From assembly GCA_037039925.1 (NCBI GenBank), contig JAXRKP010000129.1, positions 238,501 to 302,500 on the forward strand: DNA of 64,000 nt, in the 5' to 3' direction. Below are positions 14,593-27,200 of the stretch, in pieces (position 1 is the stretch's first letter; each line of letters starts with the position of its first letter). Position numbers and translations under genes: made by a program. Below the pieces are notes generated by a model that worked only from the letters and a program-made list of their open reading frames with translations, did no database searches and had not been told where the DNA came from. Source of the stretch: Doris montereyensis. Lineage: Eukaryota > Mollusca > Gastropoda > Nudibranchia > Dorididae.

Positions 14593-16515
14593 ATGCAAAA
14601 AGAAAGAAAAGAGACATGCAGCAGAGAAAGTCGCTGGCACTGTTGGACCGTTGCAGTTTTCCACTTCCACTTTTCACTTGGTTCGTCATTAGATCACTTG
14701 TGTCATTTCTGCGATTATATGAAATGTGCGAGTTAGGACTGATTGGGCTAAATATGGTAACAATAGTAATAGTAACAAGGGAGTTATGATGCCTGTGCTA
14801 AATTGAGATAATTTATCATGAACCATCATTTTTTTTACTACATGTACTTTTGTCACAGAACGACTAAAAACAAGAAGAGAAGGTTTTGATGTAATGACAA
14901 TTTTATTGTTTACACTTACACAATACACTGTATCAAATTGAACAAGCCTACATATTTATGTCTTACATTATAATATTTGTTATGTATAATATAATAACAA
15001 ATTTTAAACTTGCGCCAGCCTGAGTCAAGCCTGCAAACTTTATTTTGGCAATGTACGTCCCTGAAATTTTGCACAAAAAATAAATAACAATTTGGACATA
15101 TTGTTTTCGCCATCAAACATGTGTTCTTTTTTATGCCTTTGAAATTATTGAAAATACATGTTGTTGTGGCAATAATCCGGATATGAGTTTAAAGATTTGA
15201 TTACGTTCCAAATGTATATGATCTGTCATTGTCAATCAATCTAACTTTTGTGGCCTTTATTCCATGCAGTAACCACTGACGTAGTCTTAAGAAAAAGTTC
15301 ACTCTTTGCAAGACGAATAGAATACCGACAACTGTCAAAATGAATGGTGTTGGAGGAAGATGAGTTGCACCCCATTGCCCTGACCATCCTCATCTTACAC
15401 CATTGCATACAGTAGAATTTGAGTCCCACTGGCTCCAAGGAACTGGACTGGTGCTGCGTGTAATTGAAATCCTCTCAGGGGAAGACACTTCAGACCTTTG
15501 ACGTTCTCCACTTTACATGATTACAATCAGCTCTATACAAATGCCATATCTGAACCACTGACATTTTTACCTCTTAACTGACCTAATGGCCGATCACTGG
15601 CTGCTATGAACCAATCTCTGGCGTCCGCGATCGATCATGGGCTGTTGAATCAAAAGTGGATTTGAAGACAGATTTTTCAGCTTAGACTTTCACCTATTTG
15701 TAACTTTATGATGTCAGGTCCAGGTGTCCAAGCTCTTTGCCTGTAGACATTGATAAAAAAGAAAATAAAGTTCCTAAAATGGGCTTAAAGTCCTAAAGAT
15801 TTTTATGGGCGTTGAAATGAGGAAAAATATAAGCTACACGTTTGACAGTAAAAGGTCAAGGTCAAGGTCATTATTATTCATCCTTATCGTCTCGTTGCCG
15901 ATGGAAAAGTATTCCCTGACTTATATATAAGTTATAACTATAAGCTTTCAGAAAATGTATACTTATCTAAACATCTGATATCAAATTATGCCTTGTTTTT
16001 CCACTTATTCATACCAACCCTTAATTGCCATAATGAAAATGGCCTCCACAGAAGTTTATTTAGGTTAGTTTGAGGGTTAATGAAATGAAAAATAATTCGA
16101 AAATACCATTTTTTTTATCTGACTCTGACCTGACTGATTTTTACAGAGGATTGAGTGAGTCCAGCAACTCTAATGCCCTCTCATAAACTTGTTGTACAAA
16201 GTAACAATAGGTGGACATAGAATGTCAACATGTCTTTTCTGCTTTTGTTCCACTTTCTAACCTGACCCATTGGATAGATAACAGTAATGACAGGAGGGTG
16301 ACTGGTTTGTTGTTAGTTAGTACACTTTGTAGCAAGTGAAACAACGCTATCATCACTATCAGTGAGTTTCAAGTCGGGGTTGTCTTCAACTTTAAGACTG
16401 CCGTTCCCTTCCCTATCTTCGCAAGCTCTCTGTCTGATGACATAGTACTATCTTTAATTTGAGACAATTTGATCTGACTGTGCCCAGTGCCAAGATGCCC
16501 TGCTTGAAAATCTTT
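14593..16515. other. No gene recognised
   Basis: AT-rich, with only short open frames (up to 79 codons) that lack recognisable motifs. A 65-codon minus-strand frame at 15241-15438 looks slightly protein-like but has no support beyond being open. Confidence 0.45.
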
Positions 16516-16519
16516 AAAT

Positions 16520-18890
16520 AAATTGATTTAAATCAATTATCAGAATACACTTTATGTAAAAAATATATTTGGGCATGTGTTGCAATAAATAAATGCAACA
16601 CAATGTTTTCAGATGCCTCAATACCGGGTTGATTTGGACTCCTCTACAGTTTCCACAGTTATGTAAATTTTCTTTCTTTGGTATTTTGCATATTACTCCT
16701 TTATTCCATTCTTTTTTTTGCCTGATCAAGTCAAACGTTTTTTTTTGTTGGGGTCTATTACAATTTCTAGCTCTTCCTCTTCACCTTGGTCATCGTGTGG
16801 TAGATCGAATGGTTCTTCTTTGTTTTTAATATCTCCTGAAAGTGTTCTCTCCACATGTCCATGCGGTCCTCTTTCCTCTTTAGCAGCTCCCCGTCCTTAC
16901 TTTTTACCACTGCAATTTGCCTTCCATTTTGGACTGTCAACTGTTTCACTATCTCATAGTCATATATTCCTTCTGTCTTCCATTTTCTTCAGTCTTTTGC
17001 ACCTTTTCTGCTTTTTCTCTCATGCATTTCCTTTTACCTTCCTGACATGTTTCTTTACTTCTTTATCCATGTTTCTGTAATCTTCTTTCATCCAATTTTT
17101 GATCCTCTGATTTTGTACTGTTGATTTTCTTCTTAATGACAATGTCCTTCATCTTGTTTATGACTTGCCATTGTAATGCCATGTTGTTCCACTTATCCAT
17201 GGTTTGCTCTTTTCCTTTCCTATATCCAAGGATCTCTTCTGCGCTTTCTACATATGCCTTTTTCTGCTGTACCCATGTTGCGTGGGCGATTGCAAGCGCT
17301 GCTGAAAGGTCCTACTTCTTTCCTTTCCTTCTTTAACTTAATTTTCAACTTGCTGTTTCTTCTAAATTAATTCTAAGATCACCACATTGGTGAATGGGGT
17401 AAATTTCAATGAAACAAGCAAACTAACCCATGTTCCTTCAAATTCATTGCCTTCCTCACTGTTTTGCCCAAGCTGCTTTACTTTATCTTACTTTAATGGT
17501 GTCGGTACACTCTTTTTGTTTTCCTCATTTTTTAGCCGCTCTGTGTCTATCCTTGACTTGACTTACCTCATACCTCTGTTGGTGTCGAGACGTAGTCTTG
17601 TCTTCTGTTTAAACCAGATAATGGTCACTATTCACATCTGCACCTCTTTGTACTCTGGTGTCTAGTACTGATAACCTCCATTTTCTTCTAATCATTTAGT
17701 GGTCTATTTTATAGATGTCTTTATGTAGGAATATCGTACATGTTATGACAAGACGGCTCATTTCACAGAAATCGCACATTCTTTCTTCATTATCATTCCC
17801 TGTTCCATTTCCATGTCTGCCCATTCCGGTATTTTCTTTTCCTATCTTGGCAGCATTAATGTAATATCTCCCATAACAACAGATATGTCATGTTTGCTAC
17901 ATATTGGTTATAAGTCTACTGCAGCTCCTCATAAAACTGATCTTTTCCTTCTTGATCTCTTTCATTGTGTGGGGCATATACTTGTATGACTATAAGTATA
18001 AGCCCCGTCGATATTTTTGAGTAAAATCAAACTGTTATAGTTATTTTGCTGACAGTAGTGACAGGGGTCCATTCCATTAAGGCGTTTGCTGTTGTTCTGC
18101 TCATCACGATGGCAACTCCTCCTTCATGTGTGTTTTCCTCTCCAGCGTATATTATTGTTTGTCTTGTTGTCAGTCTCCGTTTGACACATCCAACCCACCT
18201 GCATATACTGATGCCTAGTAAATCTAAGTCGTATCCTTTCATTTCTCTAGCGACTATTGCTGCAGCTCCTCCTCTGTTCATACTTTGCACATTCTAATAT
18301 CCAATTGCTGAATGAAACTTGTTGGGTGTCACTACAGATGTGGTTGGGTGCCGAGTTTCCTAAGGTTTTGACCCCACGCCGTTATGGAGTCATTTCTGAC
18401 CATGCCAGCTTCATCCTGCCTGTATTCATTTTGATTCATGTCCATAGTTCCTGTAACATTCTCTGTTTTGTGGGAGGTTGTTGGCCTGCTGCCCAACTCT
18501 CTTGCTAGAGGGCCAGGTTTTTTTTGTTAGGGTCTCCTTCTTTTAAGCGATTGTATTTCTGTATTTACGAACTCCACCTGGCCGGTTTTGTGTTTGGAGT
18601 TTTTTCTCCTACATGAGCTGCCTCCCATGGCTAACGAGCCTCACCTGTCCGGATATAAAGAGTATTTTTCTCTAGCGCCTCTCATTTGCCAGGCCACATA
18701 GTCATGGAATTTTGGACTATTTAAAGAGTGCTGCTAGTAGTACCACCTGGACACCCCAGCCACTTTCTTAGACAGCTGCCGTTTGGTTCTGGACCACATA
18801 TTTAGGTTAACCTTTATTCTCAGCTAACCCCCATATCTAGAGGTCATTCCGCTATTCTGCTGACCCGCTGGGTTCGAGTCGGTCACCCTG
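16520..18890 (-). mobile_element. RTE-type LINE: endonuclease and start of RT, 3'-truncated
   Basis: On the minus strand, 18290-18027 encodes the start of an APE-type endonuclease (GAAAIVAREMKGYDLDLLGI, then YAGEENTHEGGVAIVMS), very like the RTE proteins often annotated as 'craniofacial development protein 2-like'. The connector and RT start follow at 16949-16767 (VQNGRQIAVVKSKDGELL, MDMWREHFQEIL) and at 16729-16600 (WNKGVICKIPKKENL, then NCRGVQINPV, the RT 'finger' motif). Nothing of the RT palm is found below about 16600, so the element is truncated at its 3' side, with an internal deletion near 16740. The 5' leader probably reaches about 18890, where the piggyBac fragment begins. Confidence 0.82.
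17281..17425 (+). repeat. Short dispersed repeat, family 4, copy A
   Basis: About 140 bp: GTGGGCGATTGCAAGCGC, AGGTCCTACTTCTTTCC, CTTGCTGTTTCTTCTAAATT, AAGATCACCACATTGGTGAA, GGGGTAAATTTCAATGAAAC. Related segments occur at 19592, 32684, 49195, 50125 (inverted), 57855 (inverted) and 60390. It lies inside the RTE LINE, so it inserted after the LINE or replaced part of it. Confidence 0.6.
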
Positions 18891-18894
18891 TGCG

Positions 18895-19335
18895 TTGATA
18901 TGCTCAGAGACCCACGATCCCACAACGTACAAAGATTTTGTAACCCCATTTTATATTGATTTTTTGTTGTTGAGAGTTGTATAGTTTCAGTCTGGACTTG
19001 CCCTTAAATGGAACATCCTGCTCGTCAATACTTAGTCTTTCCGACACAGTTATGCTGTTCAACATTTGCTTCAAGGTGGTTATGAAAGGCTGCACCTTGT
19101 AGAGTTTATTGGTGCAACCATCTGCTGGATGGTGCGCTTTGTCAATGCAATGAAGCTTTCTTTGCACAAAGCGTTTGGTATCCATGACATCGGCTATTTT
19201 GTCGTATCTCAGCGCAGTGGACCAATATGACTTTGCTCTTTGCATTTTATGCTCTCCGAGGAGTACAATCCCCACAAACTGCTCGAATTGATCACGGTTG
19301 AGTCGTAATGAATTTGAAGGGTTCTCTTGAACGCT
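18895..19335 (-). mobile_element. piggyBac-like transposase fragment
   Basis: The minus strand encodes about 130 open codons: RDQFEQFVGIVLLGEHKM, KSYWSTALRYDKIADVMD, TNKLYKVQPFITTLKQML, ERLSIDEQDVPFKGKSRL and KWGYKIFVRCG. The 'LYKVRP', 'LSIDEQMVPFKGRS' and 'KWGFK.FVLCG' blocks are diagnostic of the DDE_Tnp_1_7 (piggyBac) domain. Similarity stops after '..FVRCG', where the neighbouring LINE begins. N-terminal and C-terminal parts are missing, so this is a dead fragment. Confidence 0.85.
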
Positions 19336-19591
19336 ACAAAGATTTGACTGAGGTGATCAATGCGATGTTATTCACACTTGCACATTTTCTGAAAAATCTA
19401 CATGTAAAATGGTTCTTTCTTTTATAAATTACAGTACCATTTTGGCCAAAGATATAAAAAAAGACTTTCCTCGTATTTCAATTACATGTACATGTATGTG
19501 TAGCTTCAAAAAAGTTTTTGCAATTCTTCAGAGAGCGTTATATTTGTTTGTTTTGGTTTCACCCTGTATTTTTTGTGCTCCTGCATGTGTT

Positions 19592-19722
19592 GTGTGGGCG
19601 ATTGGCGGATGCTTCTGGTAAGTCCTACATTTTCCTTGTCACTCTTACACATTGTTATCATTAATCTTGCTGCTTCCTCTTGATTTGGCTTGAAATCACT
19701 ACATATGATGAGCTGGATATAT
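19592..19722 (+). repeat. Short dispersed repeat, family 4, copy B
   Basis: GTGGGCGATTGGCGGATG, TAAGTCCTAC, CTTGCTGCTTCCTCTTGATT and GAAATCACTACATATGATGA align block by block with copy A, in the same order and orientation. Confidence 0.55.
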
Positions 19723-20040
19723 TAAAAAAAAAAAAAAAAAAGAAAAGCATGTATTATATAGTTTACAAGGTGGCGTTTCTTTTGCAAAACATACACAATT
19801 AGTGCTCTTGATGATTTTGGAGTTGGTGATTCCAGGAGGCACTAAACACTATTCCTGCTTACATTTATGCTTCCAAACTACGTTGTGCCATCAAGTCGTG
19901 ATGTGATTGATGCTCAGTAATGTTCAAGTTCATAAAAAGGATTGTCCCGATCACTTAATGTGTTTGATGTAGAAGGAAAGTATAATGTTTGAGCAATGTG
20001 TTGACCCTTCAGACTCTGTTTCCGCAATGTTTCTCGAGAT

Positions 20041-21290
20041 GTGGAAGTTTTATATTACAGTGCCTCCATTCGTATTGTAGCCAAAGAAGTCGCAGAGAAA
20101 GTTATGCAGAACTCTGCACATATTATAGAAGAAAGGCATGCTGCCAATGTGTATGCTACCGAGCAGACAAGCCCTTCAGGAGTACAGGTGGTTGGCGTCT
20201 CCTTCGATGGGACATGGCATAAAAGAGGACACTCCTCTCACTACGGGGTAGGAATAGCCATAGACATCGACAGTTGGATTAGTTCTAGACAAACATACTG
20301 AGTCAAATTACTCTGCTGGTTGTGCTCGTAATTCCCTCGCCAAGTATCTGAAAATTACCCTGAATGGCATCAAAATCATAAGCCCTCCTCCAATGCTATG
20401 GAAACACACGCTGCTGAAATAATTTTTTCAAGATCAATTGAACGCGCAAACTTATATATGGCACCATGCTGTGTGATGGAGACAGCAAGGCTATCAACAG
20501 GGTAAATGAGCTCGGTGTGTATGACATCTCAGTTCAGAAGGAAGACTGCGTGAACCACATCGCAAAGAGAATATTCAACCAATTGGAGCAGTTGAAAAAA
20601 AGATAACAAAGCTCAGCTGAACAGGAAATTGACACCAGCAAAAAATTAAAAAATTATCAATACATATGCCACAAATCTGCGAGCAAATGCCCCTGACGTG
20701 GAAAAGATGAAGCTATGAGTACTTGGGGGTTACTCCATATGATGAGCACCGACCGTGCTCCCAATCACCGTCTCTGCCCAGATGGCAATAGATCCTGGTG
20801 CAAATACAAACGATACTCGCTAAGGGAGAAACTCCGCCCCTCATAGCAACACAATCATTGCAGAAGTAGGCAAGTTTGTCTATCCAGTCATAAAACGACT
20901 AACAGATCCAGCTTTGCTTGCACAATGTGCAAAGATGACAACATAAAACCCTAACGAATGCTTTAATTCTACAATTTGGAAAAGATGCCCGAAAGTAAAC
21001 TTTGCCCATCTCCCGAGCGTCGAGACTGCCGTAGCACTCAGTGTTATTTCTTTTAATATGGGACTAAGTGGGCTTTTAAAGCGTTTCAAAAACTTGAACT
21101 TAATGGGGATATGTCCATGGCTCCTCTGCTCTGAAAGCCGCACAGACCAGGATTCGGCAGTCAAAGAGGAAAGGTAAGAATTTGTCGAAGTGGTAGTGGA
21201 AGTACCTTCAAAAGCAATATTTGAAAGAGAAAGACAAGATGGAGTTGGAGGAAGGTGTTACCTACTCTTCTGGTGGCTTTAACTGTTAAA
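20041..21290 (+). mobile_element. Mutator-like transposase remnant
   Basis: Decayed transposase of the Mutator-like group found in many invertebrate genomes. Readable blocks: VVGVSFDGTWHKRGHSSHYG then VGIAIDID (20187-20270, around the first catalytic Asp region); MLCDGDSKAINRVNELGVYD (about 20465-20525) and VQKEDCVNHIAKRIFNQL (about 20535-20590), the 'DGDSKa...v.K.DCvnHv.KR' block around a catalytic Asp; a STDRAPNHRLCPDGNRSWCK block (about 20740-20810); and at about 20940-21130 traces of the NPNE..N..IW.RCPK region and LSGLLKRFKN. The frame changes at least five times and there are internal stops. The 94-codon minus-strand open frame at 20880-21164 is a shadow. Confidence 0.83.
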
Positions 21291-21299
21291 GTATGTTTA

Positions 21300-21890
21300 A
21301 ATTCATTGTTATTGTTATAGTTAAATACCAGGCACCAATCTGTTATGATTTCAGAAATTATGTCTATAAAAATTGTCAAAGTTTAGAGCTATTTTTCTCA
21401 AAACAGCTTTTTTGTCCCGAGTGATGAACTTTGGTCCTCCATCATAAATTTTATGAGTTAAGCTAGAGCAATGAAATTTGGTGTGTGATTATTTTATTAG
21501 TTGCTACAAATAGCTGCCTACTTAAAATTCATGTAAATATCATGCTTTTTGTTAAATGATTTTTTTGATCATCAGATTCCGGGCTTTTCGGGGTAAATTT
21601 TACATTGGGTTTTGAGATTCCTCTCAGAAGTTTATAATTTCATAAAGTATTATTTTAAGTAGCCAGCTTTTGCAGCAGTGCCTAAATGACATAATGCAAG
21701 TTACAGAAATGAAATTGATTAAGCATTGTTGGAATGGTGGAGGACCAAAAATAACTCATTATGTATGCTTATCTGTATAATTTCACCCATACTATAACAC
21801 TATTGTGGCGGTTAGGAGTTATTGGGTTTTTTAAAAAATATTTGCTCTCTCACTATCGAGCCCCTTAACAAAAAAAGGCTGAGGGAGTAA
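21300..21890. other. No gene recognised
   Basis: AT-rich, no motif or clear repeat identified. Confidence 0.5.
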
Positions 21891-21900
21891 GGGAGGAGGA

Positions 21901-22211
<311 letters not shown>

Positions 22212-22254
22212 AGAGTTTAGCTTTAACCCACCAGCAGTCAGCAATCAAGACGGA

Positions 22255-22255
<1 letters not shown>

Positions 22256-22298
<43 letters not shown>
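22256..22298. repeat. (CA)n microsatellite
   Basis: About 20 CA repeats closely following the GA tract. Confidence 0.93.
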
Positions 22299-22299
<1 letters not shown>

Positions 22300-22300
<1 letters not shown>

Positions 22301-23035
22301 ATACTTGCACTAACACTACGAACAGTAACAAAACGACCAAAGTGTTTAATCAAAAGAAGAAAAAAAACCAGCTTGAGAATGGAAAGAAGAGTAGAAAGGA
22401 GCAGAAGAAAAATCAAGAATAAAATAGGAGAGGTGTGTAATAGAAGGGAGAATGGACAGGAGGAATCAGTTAAAGAAAGAGGAGAGAAAAAGATGGGAGG
22501 GGAAGAATAGAGTGGTATTGTAGTAAGTAGCATATAAATCAAGAGAAAAGTGCTTGAAAAAGTAGAAAATGGAAAAAAGAGAGGAAAGGAAGTAGGCCTA
22601 CGTAAAAATGTACCAAAAAATGTCAAAGAGTTTCAAACTATGCAATGAACAATAACACTTCTAATTAAGCACCCCCCCCTCCAGCGCCATTCCACGTCAT
22701 GGGCTTACGGTACGGTAGCTTTATATTATCATTATAATGTTTCATCTACTCGGAGCGTCTGCATTTCTAGAACTCTTCTTTCTAAAAAGTTCCATAATAT
22801 ACTGATTAGCATTTTCACTTTAGATTGACTTTCAGATTCTTTCCGAATGCATCAGTAACATCGTTGACAGTAGGCTAACAGAAAGAAAGAAGAAAAAATT
22901 GAACTCCGGTGTGAGGTACATCAGTAAATAAAGTTTTCAGTAGATCTTTAATTAAACGTCATTGCACAAGATGAGAGGAGAGCCCCAGTACTTGTTAAAA
23001 ATGATAAAAAAACCCAACACAACGTTACAAACAAT
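22300..23035. other. No gene recognised
   Basis: Purine-biased AAGAGGA-rich sequence (22340-22620) and then ordinary AT-rich sequence. The open frames here reflect base composition. Confidence 0.5.
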
Positions 23036-23037
23036 GA

Positions 23038-23280
23038 GATCTAGAAGAGACTAGATCTAGAGTCAGAGATCTAATCTAGATCTACCTGATAACGTCAACA
23101 ACCTAGATTGTTAGATTTAGATCTACATGTTAGATCTAGATGTTATATCTAATCTAGCTCTAGATCTACAGGAAGTGCATGACAATGACGACAACGATAA
23201 GTTTTATATATAGTTAGATCTAGATCTAATATTTTGGTTTTAATTTTTGGAATTAATTAAATCTAGATCTACATCTATGT
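23038..23280. repeat. Cluster of AGATCT/TCTAGA palindromes
   Basis: Overlapping palindromes AGATCT and TCTAGA and their combinations (TAGATCTAGATC-like) recur more than a dozen times in about 240 bp, irregularly spaced and not in a fixed tandem period. Confidence 0.75.
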
Positions 23281-23316
23281 GAGGTTACTACATTACATTC
23301 TGCAATTTTTTCTCTC

Positions 23317-23388
<72 letters not shown>
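23317..23388. repeat. (CT)n microsatellite
   Basis: About 35 uninterrupted CT repeats. A separate G-homopolymer of about 20 bases lies at about 23696-23715. Confidence 0.93.
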
Positions 23389-23390
<2 letters not shown>

Positions 23391-24219
23391 GCTCACAAGG
23401 TGACATCATATGAACTTTAAACATCAGACTGTGCGACAAGAGACTGAGATTATATCAAGAATGAGACTTGGAAACTGAAGACACATCAAATACTGTTCAA
23501 ACAGTGAGAAAATATTAATTTATAAACATAAATACAGCATACTCAGTGAAACAACTTGGAATACTTTAGCGTGGTATTACTTTACAAAGTAATGAATTAA
23601 AAATAATTGCATTACTATCCTTTGTTTCGCTAAAACTATCTCAAATTTAGGAAGTACCTAGAAGCGTGCTTGAAAATATTATTTTCATGACAGCTGGGGG
23701 GGGGGGGGGGGGGGGATTAATATTATAATGGCCAGTGAAATAAATAGGGAAAAGTGATACAAAGAAGATTTTATGGTAGAAACCAGACAGGACAGGAAAA
23801 ATTCATTTTTTTGTTTATCTAATGAGATTTGTCCCTTAAATGTAAATATTCACCATGATTCACATCTCTACTATGATCTACTCTTTGAGTAGCTGCATGA
23901 GCAATGACGTCTGAGAAAATTTTGTTTTAGTATGTTTTATTACATTCCAAACTGTAGCAGTAGGCATAATCATCACATGAAACATCTACTTCCTCATGAG
24001 GTATCTCTCGAGCAGCTGTAAAATATTACTAAGAACAATTTATGATGAAATATAAAAAATCATGGTATAATTGATTTTGCATTCTGTTTTTTACAAAGTG
24101 GCCAGTGAGTAATAAAACAATTATACATGAAATGTTGTGCCTGAACTATTCTGAAAACTGAAAACATTTTTATCGTGAAAACTAACCAATCTTATAAATA
24201 ATGGTTTTTATCTTTAGAG

Positions 24220-27200
24220 ATGTATTCAAGATTTTTGCAAAGATGTCTGAGAGGAGTGTCACAGCTGCCATCAGTATGTTCAAAATGTTCAAAGTGTCAT
24301 AGTCGCACTGTACCACAGTAAGTTTTATAAACAAGCATGCCGAGAGACTCCATGTTTATGATTTATCTAATAATAAAGCTGGGAATTTGTTGTAGTAAAT
24401 TCAGAAACCACTATACAGGGTAAGGCTAATATCAAGTAGTGGTTCTATTATTAGATCAAGTCAGTACGTGATACTGAAGTATCGCTAGCTTTTATTGTAC
24501 TGACTGGAAATCAATACAAATTTCCTCGACCACACATAAACAATCTTTTTTCTATTGTAAACTAAATTACTGTCTTGATCTTACTGTTAATATGATAAGA
24601 ACCTAAAGCAGGCTATATTAAACCTACTTGTGAAGTTTGGTGCTTTTCGGTGCATGGTTTCTGAGTTAACCACTCTCAAATTAGAGAAAATAAGCTTTTT
24701 TGCATTACATTCTATTCTTAGATCTTTTATTCCTATAACTTGGTTTCAATTTCCATGCATAGGTTAACATACAATTTGTGTTTAATTATTATAATATCCA
24801 TTAGAGATTACTCCTAAAAGAGTTAAAATAAATATGTAACTAGTGACTTGGATTTATCTATTATTGAATTTACATAAAAATCTATGAAAGCTTTAACATG
24901 CACAAATATTCAGCTTAGCCTTTGAACCCGAGTGACTGATATAGTGATCAATAACACTTAACACAATATATTTATCGTCCAATGAGAAGTTTTCCTTTTC
25001 ATAACTACTTGATAGTTATCGTTGAATATGTCTGCGTTTGAGGGGGCATTGCTTTTGATTGTTTTGTATATTTTTTCATGATGAAATATCAAAACCGAAG
25101 GATATTATTTGGGTAAAATTCACTCTCAGGAGCTCTGGGCCTGGGCACAGGGTTTTTTAAACTCTTGAGGTCAGGGTTCAAGGGTTAAAAACAATGGCTG
25201 TATCAATGTTTTAAAATGAAGCACTTGTTTTAATTGTTTTTTCTCATTAATTTTGCAGAAGATTCCTGTCAAGCCCATCCACATGGCATGGCCTATGGGA
25301 ACCAGATGATCTGGTTTGTCTCCTTACATTTGTATCATTGTCACAGTCTTGTTTGTAAAACTCTTATTCTGTTCCTTGATGGTATACTTTAGTATTGTTT
25401 TGGCCTTCAGAAGTAAGGCATAGCTTATTATAATTAAACTTAAATGTCTGTCTCCTCCAAGTGAAACCAATAGATCCTTGATTTTTTGGTGTGTAATTAT
25501 ATTAATATTATGGGTTTTTTCCCCTTATTATCAACACATTTAATTATAACATAAATGTATATATCATCTAACGAGACCTTGGTTTAAAGGCAGGATGATC
25601 TTGTGAAATATGGTTACTGTAATCAAATGTTTGACTGAGTTGCCTTGCTAGAGGCATACTTTAAGAGCTTAATTGCATTTCCTTTCAACTTTTAGTGATG
25701 TCAAGTTTGTCATCCTTAATCACTCTTAAAGACATTTCAAATCTCAAAGGTGTTAAGACTGTGTAACCCATCATCCCCCCTCCACATGCCACTTCCCCCA
25801 AAGTCTTTAATTGATTTGCAGATGACAGATTATTTTGTCATTGAATTTAGATCTGTGACCCTGAGTGGGTTTGTTTATGTACAGTATTTTGTATTTTTGT
25901 GACTTATAGAAAGCACATAATATGGACTTCAATATTAAAGGGATCTGTATTTGATCCTGTTTTGTAGTTTTATTTGGATATGTATAAGGATGACATATTT
26001 TTTTATTGTAAGAAAATAGCCATCAGACTTTAAACTCGCTCATCATCTAAATCCTCAAAAGATTTAATGTTGTTATAGTTTTAAACAATGATATTACTGA
26101 GTTAAGACGGTTAAGATTATATGATAATGAAACTATATATACATGTAGTATATATAGCTTGTTTTATTATTCTGGAAACTGAAATATATAATATGTGTGG
26201 TCTCATTTCAGAAACTAGAACCAGACGTACCAGAGTATGAGTCAATCACCATACAGATGAAAGGCTATGACTACCCTGTGTTAGAGTCATTTTCCAAGTT
26301 TGTCCACAATACAACTGACACAATTTTCAATCTAGAAAATGAAGCGTAAGTGGAAATGATAACATCTTTTTCAACCATGTTTTTTTGCTTTGTAATGGCC
26401 GTCCCTATCCTCTTTATTTATTTTATTTCATTGAGCTATTTGCCTGCCTCAAGCTGTTTGCTTCATGGATTGAACTATTCTACCACAGCTCTTTGTCTTT
26501 CTTTATTGCACTTTTCCACCACACCTATTTGCCCTTCTTCATTGATCTTTTCTACCTCGCCTGTTTGTCTTCCTTCAATGAACTATTTCACTACATCTCT
26601 TTCTTTTTCTTCATTGAACTATTCCACCACACCTCTTTGTTTTTCAGCATTGAACTCTTTGTTTTCTTGCATTCCATTTGACGAGTCAACAAGTAAATTA
26701 TTTTCTAATCGGAATTTATAAGTAGGATGTCCAACATATCAGGCTAATTGAGGAGACAGATATATAAATAATATAATATAGAGTTTTATCTCAATACCTC
26801 TTTCTTCTTGAAAACTGACAGGTGGCCTAATCCTGCCAGGTCAATCCAGGTTAGAACGTTTCGACCCAGGTCAAGCATTGTCAATGAGAAATATGACATT
26901 CACAGATATGAGAGAATTGTTTCAGTAAGTTTTCTATGTGTTTTCAAATATATTTTTGTGTTTTTTCTGTTCACGAACACTAACAGTTGATTACGTTTGA
27001 ACATCATGGGTTTGAATTAAATGTGAAGTCATTATGTATTTGAATGGTGGGGAAAAAAACGATTGATGAGATTAAAGTTTGCATAATTATTTAAAGAAAA
27101 AAGTTTTATGAGAACAAATATAAAATCAACTACAGATTTGGGCCCTAGTCATCACTTTATTTTCAGCTTTGTTGATTATTCTAGCTTTTGTCTCAAAATA

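Noticed and set aside
20880..21164. 94-codon minus-strand open frame
   Set aside because: Shadow of the Mutator-like transposase remnant, which has homology on the plus strand.
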